From: Kiritimatiellia bacterium
Lineage (GTDB): Bacteria; Verrucomicrobiota; Kiritimatiellia; RFP12; UBA1067
Direction of reading: 5' to 3'
Assembly: GCA_900767325.1 (NCBI GenBank)
Contig: CAAFYT010000029.1
Span: 1 to 11,039, forward strand
Length of the DNA stretch: 11,039 nt
Both the position numbers and the translations under genes were made by a program. Within the stretch, counting starts at the first letter, position 1; every line of letters begins with the position of its first letter. Shown here piece after piece: positions 1 through 6,079 of this stretch. The notes beneath the pieces were generated by a model that was given only the letters and a program-made list of their open reading frames with translations, searched no databases and had not been told where the DNA came from.

Positions 1-598
1 CCGATCTGATCAGGGCCGTCCTGACACCAAAGCGGAGCAAATCGCCCGCAGCCTGCATCGTGCCGCTCTTCGTCGATTCGTAGGCAAACCGTCCCGTATC
101 CGTCACGATTGCGACCCAGAGCGCCTCCGCAATGGCCCGGTCGAGCACCCAGCCATTTCGATTGGCAAGTCGCCAAACAATCTCGCCAGTCGACGACGCC
201 TCCGCATCAATCAACGAAACCTCCGCAAAGGAGCCGTCGTTGGTCACATGGTGGTCGATGCAAAGCCGCGGTAGCTTCTCGGCCAGCGGCCGCGTCTCAG
301 GAGGCAGGCGATCAAACGCACCACAATCAACTGCGATAAAGAGATCGAATTTGCGTTGCCGCTTCAATTTGCGCACGGGTATGAGTTCCTTTGCGCCTTC
401 GAGGAATTCAAGTTTGCCGAGCGCATTCGGGTCGGCCGTTGCGAACGCCTCATGCCCAACCTGTCGGAGCATTCGCGAAAGCGCGATCATCGACCCGAGC
501 GAATCCCCATCGGGGCTAAGATGCCCCGAAATGAGAATCCGCCTCGCGTTCGCAATGAGACGCGTCGCCTCGTCGCAACTCGTGTCGTCGAACTCCAT
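1..598 (-). CDS. nrnA: DHH-family phosphoesterase, NrnA-like (nanoRNase / pAp phosphatase), 3' end cut by window
   Basis: The 199 visible codons encode the N-terminal catalytic DHH domain of a bifunctional oligoribonuclease / 3'-phosphoadenosine-5'-phosphate phosphatase. Known members degrade 2-5 nt RNAs and dephosphorylate pAp in the cytoplasm with Mn2+. Motif I is GHLSPDGDSLGS (residues 25-36), with metal ligands H26, D30 and D32. Motif II is VDCG (D91). The name-giving IDHH is at 114-117, STGEIV follows at 136-141, and motif IV is VTDTGRF with D167. All expected metal ligands of the domain are therefore present. Family members are about 310-340 aa, so the C-terminal substrate-binding DHHA1 domain should lie beyond position 1 and cannot be checked. 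The ATG at 598..596 overlaps the serA TGA by one base (TGATG). No strong Shine-Dalgarno is seen, so translation is probably coupled to serA. A RecJ-type or other DHH enzyme is less likely because of the short N-terminus and the NrnA-like spacing of motifs. Confidence 0.88.
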   Translation of the reverse strand, partial: MEFDDTSCDEATRLIANARRILISGHLSPDGDSLGSMIALSRMLRQVGHEAFATADPNALGKLEFLEGAKELIPVRKLKRQRKFDLFIAVDCGAFDRLPPETRPLAEKLPRLCIDHHVTNDGSFAEVSLIDAEASSTGEIVWRLANRNGWVLDRAIAEALWVAIVTDTGRFAYESTKSGTMQAAGDLLRFGVRTALIRS

Positions 599-1764
599 CA
601 CCCGATCTGACGCACTCGCACGACCGAGTCAATTGCCTTCACCTGCTCAATAACTTCCTGCGGGATCGCGGCATCGGCGTCGATCAGTGCATAGCCGACC
701 GCGCCGCGCGTCGCACTCGCCTGTGCAACGACCTTGATGCCCGCTCTGCCCAACACCGACACAACCATCTCCGCAAGGCCTTCGTTCGCAAGGTAACAGA
801 CTGCAAGCCGCCCCGACTTCGGCTTTGAACCGAGCGTGCAGGCGGGATAGTTCACCGAATTGACGATATTGCCATTCTCGATGAAATCGCGAATCTCCTT
901 CGCCGCCATGACCGCGCAGTTATCTTCCGACTCCTCCGTCGAGGCACCGAGATGCGGAATTACAATGCATCCCGGTCGACCCGCCGTCGTCGCATTCGGA
1001 AAGTCGGAAACATACGTCCTCACCTTCCCCTTTTCAATCGCCACGAGGAGATCATCCTCGTTCACCAAGACATCGCGCGCTGCGTTGATAATGATGACGC
1101 CGTCCTTCATCTTTTCAAACGCCGTTGCGCTAACCATGCCCTTCGTCGAATCAAGCGCGGGCACATGGATCGTGATGATGTCGCACGAGCGGTAGATCTC
1201 GTCCAAATCCGCCGTGCGCTTGACCGCGCCGTCGAGCTCCTTCGCCGCGACCGACGAAAGGAGAGGGTCGTAGCCGAGAACCTCCAACCCCAGTGCGAGC
1301 GCGGCGTTTGCGACTTTCCGTCCGATTGCCCCGAGCCCGACAACACCCAGTCTCTTTCCGGCGATTTCAGTTCCCGCAAACGCCTTCTTCGCCTTCTCTG
1401 CACTCTTGGCGATCAAGGGGTCGGAGGCATTCGCCTCCACCCACTTCACGCCGCCGATGAGATCTCGACTCGCGAGCAGCATCGCCGCGATCACCAATTC
1501 CTTCACGCCGTTCGCATTCGCGCCCGGGGTATTGAATACGACAATCCCCTTTTTTGCGTAGTCGGCGTGGGGGATGTTGTTGACGCCAGCCCCCGCCCGC
1601 GCGACTGCGAGCCATCTCGGGCTAACTGCGAGCTCCTCCATCTTCGCCGAACGAACGAAGATCGCATCCGCTTCCGCGGGATCTTCCGTGCGTTCATAGT
1701 CGCTCGTCAAGTTGGCGAGCCCACAGCTCGCGATCGGGTTTAGGCATGCGTACTTGATCTTCAT
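598..1764 (-). CDS. serA: D-3-phosphoglycerate dehydrogenase, short (about 388 aa) type
   Basis: This enzyme oxidises 3-phosphoglycerate to 3-phosphohydroxypyruvate with NAD+, the first step of serine synthesis. The 388 aa protein starts with a catalytic-domain half. A Rossmann NAD-binding domain follows, with GLGAIG at 143-148 and YDP (165-167) ending the second strand. Next come the catalytic-Arg motif NAARD (R230) and the catalytic-His motif IPHLGAST (H271). The tail from about 318 to 388 has the size and position of an ACT-type regulatory domain. The stretch GANANGVKEL (81-90) and the C-terminal architecture match, from memory, a SerA group common in Clostridia and other anaerobes. In classical SerA a Glu follows the D-x-F motif between the Arg and His. 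Here the segment reads SDFPN (253-257) with no Glu. As I recall, this is shared by the group and is not a lesion. The gene starts at an ATG overlapping the serC stop (TGATG), with AGAGGA about 8 nt upstream. Confidence 0.93.
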   Translation of the reverse strand: MKIKYACLNPIASCGLANLTSDYERTEDPAEADAIFVRSAKMEELAVSPRWLAVARAGAGVNNIPHADYAKKGIVVFNTPGANANGVKELVIAAMLLASRDLIGGVKWVEANASDPLIAKSAEKAKKAFAGTEIAGKRLGVVGLGAIGRKVANAALALGLEVLGYDPLLSSVAAKELDGAVKRTADLDEIYRSCDIITIHVPALDSTKGMVSATAFEKMKDGVIIINAARDVLVNEDDLLVAIEKGKVRTYVSDFPNATTAGRPGCIVIPHLGASTEESEDNCAVMAAKEIRDFIENGNIVNSVNYPACTLGSKPKSGRLAVCYLANEGLAEMVVSVLGRAGIKVVAQASATRGAVGYALIDADAAIPQEVIEQVKAIDSVVRVRQIG

Positions 1765-2855
1765 CAGCCGTTCCTCTTTTCGAAATCACGCATGAATTCC
1801 ACCAACCGATCGACTCCTTCGACTGGGAAGGCGTTGTAGAGCGTCGCTCGGATGCCGCCCACGCTACGATGACCCTTGAGCGAGCTCATGCCAAGCACCT
1901 TCGCGTCAGCAAGGAACTTCGCCTCCAACTCCTCGGTCTGCAGCCGAAAGGTGATGTTCATGTTCGAGCGGAACTCCTTGAGTGCCGTTCCGGTGTAGAA
2001 CGCCGTCGAATCGATAACGTCGTAGACTTTCTTCGCCTTCGCGTCGTTTTGCCTGAAGAGCGTCTCCTTGCCAATCTTCTTCACCCATTTCATCACCTCG
2101 CCAAACACATAGATCGAGAAGGTTGGTGGCGTATTGTAGAGCGAGTTGTTGTCCACATGCGTGCGATACTGAAGCATCGTCGGTATCCCCTCGCTGCCCT
2201 TCGCCGCCAGTTCCTTCTTGATCGCCACCACCGCCATGCCGGCGGGACCGAGATTTTTCTGCGCGCCGGCGTAAAAAAGATCAAACTTCGTGAAGTCGCG
2301 ATCAATACCGAGGATATCGGACGACATATCGGCGAAGAGTGGCCCTTTCACTTCCGGGATCTCCTTCAATTGCGCGCCGGAAATTGTCTCGTTCGTGCAG
2401 ATGTGGGTGTAGACAGCGCCCTCCGAAAACTTCCATTCGTCCGCACGCGGCATGCGCACAGGGATGTCTTTCGCGCAATCGGCAACACTGTTGACCGTGG
2501 CCCCGCGCAACGCGGCGACCTTCTTCGCCTCCTTGAGCGCCTTGCCGGACCACGTCCCCTCGTTGGCATAATCGGCAGTTTGGCCCGCGCCGAGGAAGTT
2601 CATCGGTATCATCGCAAACTGCATGCTGCCACCGCCCTGAACAAAGAGAACCTCGTACTCGTCGCCGATGCCCGTCAGCTCCTTGAAATTACGGATGGCC
2701 TCGGCGTGGATCGGTTCGTAGTCCTTGCCACGATGCGACATCTCCATAACCGACATCCCCGACCCCTTGTAGTCGACGAGATCATGCTGAACCTGTTGCA
2801 GCACCTCAAGCGGCAACGTCGCCGGACCAGCCGAAAAGTTATAGACGCGTGACAT
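1764..2855 (-). CDS. serC: Phosphoserine aminotransferase
   Basis: SerC is a PLP enzyme that transfers the amino group of glutamate to 3-phosphohydroxypyruvate, giving O-phosphoserine. It can also act on the analogous step of PLP synthesis. The length of 363 aa is normal for the family (about 360). Family signatures appear in order: YNFSAGPATLP (5-15), SVMEMSHR (35-42), VQGGGSMQFAMIPMN (72-86), TWSGKALKEAKK (101-112), HICTNETISG (151-160), ADMSSD (175-180), and AGAQKNLGPAG (196-206), in which K200 is the PLP-binding lysine. HRSVGGIRATLYNA near the C-terminus is also typical. One small deviation is GGGS where GGAS is more common. The ATG at 2855 has a strong site (AAAGGAGA, core AGGAG) 9 nt upstream. 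The stop overlaps the serA start by one base, so serC and serA are surely one unit. The gene lies 32 nt downstream of tRNA-Gln. Confidence 0.96.
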   Translation of the reverse strand: MSRVYNFSAGPATLPLEVLQQVQHDLVDYKGSGMSVMEMSHRGKDYEPIHAEAIRNFKELTGIGDEYEVLFVQGGGSMQFAMIPMNFLGAGQTADYANEGTWSGKALKEAKKVAALRGATVNSVADCAKDIPVRMPRADEWKFSEGAVYTHICTNETISGAQLKEIPEVKGPLFADMSSDILGIDRDFTKFDLFYAGAQKNLGPAGMAVVAIKKELAAKGSEGIPTMLQYRTHVDNNSLYNTPPTFSIYVFGEVMKWVKKIGKETLFRQNDAKAKKVYDVIDSTAFYTGTALKEFRSNMNITFRLQTEELEAKFLADAKVLGMSSLKGHRSVGGIRATLYNAFPVEGVDRLVEFMRDFEKRNG

Positions 2856-2863
2856 TCCGAATT

Positions 2864-2871
2864 TCTCCTTT
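2864..2871 (-). promoter_or_regulatory. Strong ribosome binding site of serC
   Basis: The minus strand reads AAAGGAGA, with the AGGAG core at 2869..2865 and 9 nt before the serC ATG. It is one of the two strongest such sites in the window. It lies only 16 nt from the tRNA 3' end, so an mRNA freed by tRNA 3' processing would still keep its ribosome binding site. Confidence 0.8.
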
Positions 2872-2887
2872 CATCTTATTGACAATC

Positions 2888-2961
2888 TGGTTGTCCGGGG
2901 TGGATTCGAACCACCTCGAAGGGTATCAAAAACCCCTATGCTGCCATTACATCACCGGACA
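2888..2961 (-). tRNA. tRNA-Gln, anticodon UUG, CCA encoded
   Basis: The 74 nt fold into a full cloverleaf. The acceptor stem TGTCCGG/CCGGACA has seven perfect pairs, with discriminator A and an encoded CCA. The D arm is ATGT/GCAT (one G-U pair) around a loop AATGGCA that holds G18G19. The anticodon stem is GGGGT/ACCCT (outer pair G-U) with loop TTTTGAT. U33 is present and the anticodon is TTG, which reads CAA and, by wobble, CAG. The variable loop is 4 nt (TCGA). The T arm is GGTGG/CCACC with loop TTCGAAT. The U1-A72 end pair is a known glutamine identity feature in E. coli. The gene sits between ispE (stop 12 nt upstream of the tRNA 5' end) and serC (start 32 nt downstream of the CCA). An extended -10 box lies just upstream. 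Confidence 0.96.
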
Positions 2962-2971
2962 AGTTCCGCAT

Positions 2972-2980
2972 ATTATACCA
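2972..2980 (-). promoter_or_regulatory. Extended -10 promoter element for tRNA-Gln and probably serC-serA-nrnA
   Basis: The minus strand reads TGGTATAAT, a perfect sigma70-type TATAAT with the TGn extension. The last T is 11 nt before the tRNA 5' end, so transcription would start at about 2965, only a few bases ahead of the mature tRNA. There is no good -35 hexamer at a 16-18 nt spacing, which fits an extended -10 promoter. The box overlaps the ispE stop: codons GTG GTA TAA followed by T make up the element. Start-site position is inferred, not observed. Confidence 0.7.
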
Positions 2981-3788
2981 CACTTTTGACCGCCCATGCC
3001 GAATATCCCCGTTTTTCCATCTCCGCGGCAAGGCGTTCTGCTGCCACGCGATCAGCCACGAGACCAAACGCACTCGAACCCGACCCGCTCATCATCGCAC
3101 CCAACGCACCCGCCGCACGCAGCGAAACGAGCACATCGGCGATCCCGGGATGAAGACGAACCGCCGCTTCCTGTAGATCGTTGGCGAGCGCAGCCGCGAT
3201 GCGCCGCAGATCGCCACATGAAAGCGCCTCGATCATCTCGACCGTCGGCGAATGGCCGTCAAACGACCGCGGCGTGCAGCGCGCATACACCTCCCGCGTG
3301 GACGATTCGACGCCTGGACTGACCAAGACCATATTCAGCGGCAAGACCGGAGCCGGCAGACGCGAAACGCACTCACCACGCCCCTCCATCAACACCGCGC
3401 CGCCGAGAACAAGCGCCGGCACGTCGCTCCCGACTTGCGCGCCGATCTCCGCGAGCTCCTCGCGCTTCTTCCCAAGTCCCCACAGCTTATTGAGCGCAAT
3501 CAGCGTCGCCGCCGCATCCGCACTGCCTCCGCCGAGCCCTCCGCCGACGGGGATCCTCTTCGTGACACGAATACGCGCCCCGCGGGAGGGCTCGAGGACT
3601 TTCGCCGCCTTTACGCACAAATCGTCAGCATAGCCCGTATCGCACGCAATCTCCTCCGCCTCGTCAATCTCCAGCGTATCCGCAAGTGAGATCGGCATCA
3701 CTACGCTGCGAAGCGCATGGTAGCCGTCCACGCGCATCCCGAAGACCTCCAGCGTCAGATTGACCTTGGCATGGGCCTCGACCCTCAT
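2973..3788 (-). CDS. ispE: 4-diphosphocytidyl-2-C-methyl-D-erythritol kinase
   Basis: IspE is a GHMP kinase that phosphorylates the 2-OH of CDP-methylerythritol, the fourth step of the MEP (non-mevalonate) isoprenoid pathway. The protein is 271 aa, close to the family norm of about 280. The N-terminus HAKVNLTLEV carries the catalytic lysine K8, followed by DGYH (21-24). The ATP-binding glycine-rich loop is PVGGGLGGGSADAA (80-93). VGSDVPA holds the presumed catalytic base D122, and the GHMP C-terminal motif MSGSGSSAFG spans about 233-242. The start at 3788 is chosen because the family begins two to five residues before AKVNL. Upstream in-frame codons to an ATG at 3923 lie inside the aminotransferase gene. 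Only one base separates the aminotransferase TAA from this ATG, and AGAAGG inside the upstream gene can serve as ribosome binding site. Its stop codon is part of the promoter of the next gene. Confidence 0.93.
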   Translation of the reverse strand: MRVEAHAKVNLTLEVFGMRVDGYHALRSVVMPISLADTLEIDEAEEIACDTGYADDLCVKAAKVLEPSRGARIRVTKRIPVGGGLGGGSADAAATLIALNKLWGLGKKREELAEIGAQVGSDVPALVLGGAVLMEGRGECVSRLPAPVLPLNMVLVSPGVESSTREVYARCTPRSFDGHSPTVEMIEALSCGDLRRIAAALANDLQEAAVRLHPGIADVLVSLRAAGALGAMMSGSGSSAFGLVADRVAAERLAAEMEKRGYSAWAVKSVV

Positions 3789-3789
3789 G

Positions 3790-5067
3790 TTAAACCTTCT
3801 TGAGCTTGCGAATGGCGGCATCGACATTCGCGAAAAGGGCGGCAAGCCGCGCCTTCGGAACGGTCGAAAACGCCAGACGGATGAGCCCCGACAAAACGAT
3901 TGTCCCCGTGGAAAAATCGGCAATGAGACATTTGCGAACCTTCTCGGCCTCGACGCCGATCGGCTTCACACACATGAAGTAGCCCGAATTGAACGGCATC
4001 ACCTCGAAGGACTCGGCGTATTCGGGATGGCGGGCAAAGATCCGGCGGATCGCGACGTAACGCCGCTTGAGAACAGCGTATTTCGCACGCTTCTGCGCCG
4101 CATATTTCGGATCCGAATAGGCGGCAAGCGCCAACTGCTGCCCGATCGAACTCGCGTTCGAAATGCTGCTGCGCACATTCCCCGCCGCCTTCGCTTCGAG
4201 CGCCTTCAACTGCGCTTCGCTCGCACCCTTGAACGCGAAGGAGATGAATCCGACGCGCAGGCCCCAGACGTAATCCTCCTTTGTGGCGCCATCAAGCTTC
4301 ACCGCGAGCACGTTCGGATGAAGCGTCGCGAAATCGGCGAAGAGCGATTCCGCATGGACGCCTTTCTCGTAGACGAGACCGAAATAGGCGTCGTCCAGCA
4401 CGACCACAATGCGCTTGCCCTTCGACGCCGCCGCCTTCACCGCCGCAACGATGCGTCGCGCATCCTCCAGCATCGCCGTATAGCCCGTGGGGTTGTTCGG
4501 GAAGTTGAGGATGAGTATCTTCTTTTCGCCGGGCGAAAGCAGCGCCGACTTCATCGCCGCGCTATCGAATGCACCGTGAAGGAACGTGTTGAAGTGTCTT
4601 ACCCTGCACCCCACCGCCTCTCCGAAGATCAACTCGTAGTTGTCCCAGAAAAGATCTGGCAAGACGAGTTCGTCGCGCGCATCCGCGAAAAGCTCCGCCG
4701 TGACGCGAAGACCGTGCGTGAGCGCATTGGTCACCACGGGGTTCGAAAACCGCACGCCTTTGAGCGAGGGATTCTTCGCGAACTCCTGTTTCGTCCAGAC
4801 CTGCCGCAACGCCGGCAAACCGTAACTCCCCGCATAAAGAAACGCCTTGCGATCGAGCGCAAGATTCTTCGCAAAGCACTCCAGCACGAGCGGCGAACCA
4901 TCCTCCTCGAAGGCCATGCCGATCGTTGCGTTGATCGAGCAGCCCTTGGCCTCGCCCCCCTGCCCGAGAATGCCACCGGAGGGAAAGTACATCCGCTTCC
5001 CGGCGGCGGAAAGGAAACTGACCGCGGAACCGAGCGTGTCGTTGAGTGATCGTGCAAGCGTGGTCAT
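3790..5067 (-). CDS. Fold-type I PLP-dependent aminotransferase, class I/II, substrate unknown
   Basis: This 425 aa protein has the landmarks of the aspartate aminotransferase superfamily. NNPTGY (191-196) contains the cofactor-binding Asn. DDAY (225-228) contains the Asp that contacts the pyridine N and the Tyr that contacts the cofactor. The PLP lysine is K263 in DGATKEDYVWGLRVGF, and R271 lies eight residues on, as in aspartate aminotransferase. R397 in GLIRLAFS fits the substrate-carboxylate arginine. The N-terminal stretch YFPSGGILGQGGEAK (27-41) and the KLDGATKED motif resemble, from memory, a group annotated only as 'aminotransferase' in anaerobic bacteria. I cannot assign a substrate: aspartate, tyrosine or another keto acid are all possible. 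It begins 15 nt after the exported-protein gene, with GAAGGG overlapping that stop codon as a likely ribosome site, and ends 1 nt before ispE, so the three are probably co-transcribed. No functional link to isoprenoid synthesis is evident. Confidence 0.87.
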   Translation of the reverse strand: MTTLARSLNDTLGSAVSFLSAAGKRMYFPSGGILGQGGEAKGCSINATIGMAFEEDGSPLVLECFAKNLALDRKAFLYAGSYGLPALRQVWTKQEFAKNPSLKGVRFSNPVVTNALTHGLRVTAELFADARDELVLPDLFWDNYELIFGEAVGCRVRHFNTFLHGAFDSAAMKSALLSPGEKKILILNFPNNPTGYTAMLEDARRIVAAVKAAASKGKRIVVVLDDAYFGLVYEKGVHAESLFADFATLHPNVLAVKLDGATKEDYVWGLRVGFISFAFKGASEAQLKALEAKAAGNVRSSISNASSIGQQLALAAYSDPKYAAQKRAKYAVLKRRYVAIRRIFARHPEYAESFEVMPFNSGYFMCVKPIGVEAEKVRKCLIADFSTGTIVLSGLIRLAFSTVPKARLAALFANVDAAIRKLKKV

Positions 5068-5082
5068 TTTGGATCCATCCCT

Positions 5083-5925
5083 TCAGTCATTCGACGAACC
5101 CTCGAGAATCCTCGACCATTCCTTGTCCAGCCTGAATTTGTTGCGCCGCTCCTGCAGCTTCCTGTAGTCGATGCGATTCTTGTAGAGTTCCTCGTAGACA
5201 AGATCGTTGAGGTAGTGCGTGCCGGCCGCACGCATGGCCGACTTGAACTCCGACAATGTCGCCGACTTCTGCTGGATTTCGGGCAAAACGTCGATCAGGC
5301 GCGTTGCGATGCGCTCATCGCCCGAAATCGCCGAATAGCGACTCCCGAAACAGATGAATCCGCCCGCACGAAGGGTCTTGTCGATGTCGGTGCGGTAGTC
5401 GTTGATGCGCTTCGTCAAGGCGGTCGTGGCGTCGTTTTTCACGAACTCGCCATCCAGTGAATACGTCACGGTCACTTTCGGCTTGGGCGGTGCGCGGCGC
5501 ACGGGTTTCCTCTTGGACTCCTTCTTCGGCTTAGGATCGTCGTCAAAGAGATCGTCGAGCGAGCTTTCCTCGTCGTCGGAATCATCTTCGAAGGCGTCAT
5601 CTTCCTCCTCGTCTGAAGATTCGGCCGGCGGTGGCGCACTCTCGCTCTTTGTGATCTTCACGCCCTCCTGAGTCTTGAGGAACTCGTTCCAGTCGATTAC
5701 CTGCCCTGTAACGAATCTCTGATTGATGCGAATCCCCGTACCCCAGCGCTCCACCGTGTAGGGCGGTTCGATGTACTTTCCGTTGACGAACACCACGCCC
5801 GAGGAAAAGGGCTTGCCTTTCGTCACGCCAAGCGCCTTGGCGCTCGCCTTGGGAACCTCCGGAAAGGCCATCGCCAGCATCGACGCGAGCGCCGCCATCA
5901 TCATCACGATCTTCTTCATCCTCAT
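5083..5925 (-). CDS. Exported protein of unknown function with acidic/basic linker
   Basis: I do not recognise this 280 aa protein. It begins with a signal peptide: basic MRMKK, a hydrophobic run at about 6-21, and a possible cleavage after KASA (26-29), so it is probably exported by Sec. Residues 43-82 form a compact segment with FVNGKYIEPPYTVERWGTG and INQRFVTGQ. This reads like two short beta hairpins and recalls, from memory, segments of other PVC exported proteins. Residues 103-130 are almost entirely Asp, Glu and Ser. Residues 131-150 are rich in Lys, Arg and Pro. A C-terminal domain (151-280) follows, rich in charged helices after a short beta start (VTVTYSLDGEF), with a single Cys at 192. 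The ATG at 5925 is chosen because of AAGGAGG 4 nt upstream; the ATG at 5919 (spacing 10) is an alternative two residues shorter. In-frame codons up to 6075 lack a ribosome site and would put about 50 residues before the signal peptide. Confidence 0.8.
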   Translation of the reverse strand: MRMKKIVMMMAALASMLAMAFPEVPKASAKALGVTKGKPFSSGVVFVNGKYIEPPYTVERWGTGIRINQRFVTGQVIDWNEFLKTQEGVKITKSESAPPPAESSDEEEDDAFEDDSDDEESSLDDLFDDDPKPKKESKRKPVRRAPPKPKVTVTYSLDGEFVKNDATTALTKRINDYRTDIDKTLRAGGFICFGSRYSAISGDERIATRLIDVLPEIQQKSATLSEFKSAMRAAGTHYLNDLVYEELYKNRIDYRKLQERRNKFRLDKEWSRILEGSSND

Positions 5926-5929
5926 GCCG

Positions 5930-5936
5930 CCTCCTT
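5930..5936 (-). promoter_or_regulatory. Ribosome binding site of the exported-protein gene
   Basis: The minus strand reads AAGGAGG, a full-consensus site. It decides the start: ATG 5925 lies 4 nt away and ATG 5919 lies 10 nt away. It rules out the upstream in-frame ATG at 6075. Confidence 0.8.
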
Positions 5937-5997
5937 GATTGAAAAAGATCCCGCGCTGCCGTAGCACAGACTCCCCATGAACCCGTCGCTCCAAATC

Positions 5998-6011
5998 GGG
6001 GCTTGCGCCCC
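5998..6011. repeat. Small GC-rich hairpin, possible weak terminator
   Basis: On the minus strand this is GGGGC-GCAA-GCCCC: five G-C pairs closed by a GNRA tetraloop. On that strand it is followed by GATTTGG, which is not a proper T-run. On the plus strand the same stem is followed by TTTT, so it looks more like a terminator for plus-strand transcription, although no plus-strand gene is visible. The stem is short, so a role in ending transcription is uncertain. Confidence 0.35.
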
Positions 6012-6017
6012 TTTTCA

Positions 6018-6040
6018 AGATGTCGGTCGAAGAAACATCT
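6018..6040. repeat. Inverted repeat with 6 bp arms
   Basis: AGATGT (6018-6023) and ACATCT (6035-6040) are perfect inverted repeats around an 11 nt loop. The element sits 40 nt downstream of the pheT stop and next to the GNRA hairpin. It could be an operator half-site pair, an mRNA 3' structure, or chance. Confidence 0.3.
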
Positions 6041-6079
6041 GCTGAATCCGCGTGCAACACAGGACCCACGTTCACGAAA

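Larger units (their letters stand above)
5937..6079. other. Intergenic gap after pheT; no gene seen
   Basis: This is the longest non-coding stretch of the window. It separates pheT from the exported-protein gene and holds two small inverted repeats, listed separately. I see no tRNA, no clear -10/-35 pair and no convincing minus-strand terminator with a T-run. A start for the downstream unit is expected here, but I cannot point to it. Confidence 0.5.

Noticed and set aside
2872..2887. A second promoter between tRNA-Gln and serC (TAAGAT-like box)
   Set aside because: The match is weak, there is no -35, and the start would fall inside the ribosome binding site.
2862..2961. A T-box or other riboswitch ahead of serC
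   Set aside because: The structure is a complete tRNA with acceptor, D, anticodon and T arms plus CCA. Only 16 nt lie between it and the ribosome site, too short for a riboswitch expression platform.
3789..3923. Longer ispE starting at the upstream ATG at 3923
   Set aside because: The extra 45 residues lie inside the aminotransferase gene, are Arg/Pro/Phe-rich, and precede the normal family N-terminus. The ATG at 3788 fits length and spacing.
3760..5049. Plus-strand open frame of about 429 codons opposite the aminotransferase
   Set aside because: Same antisense shadow effect: Arg-rich composition, no recognisable motif, and the minus-strand aminotransferase has intact active-site residues.
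5926..6075. Longer exported protein starting at the ATG at 6075
   Set aside because: It would bury the signal peptide behind 50 unrelated residues and ignore the consensus ribosome site at 5930-5936.
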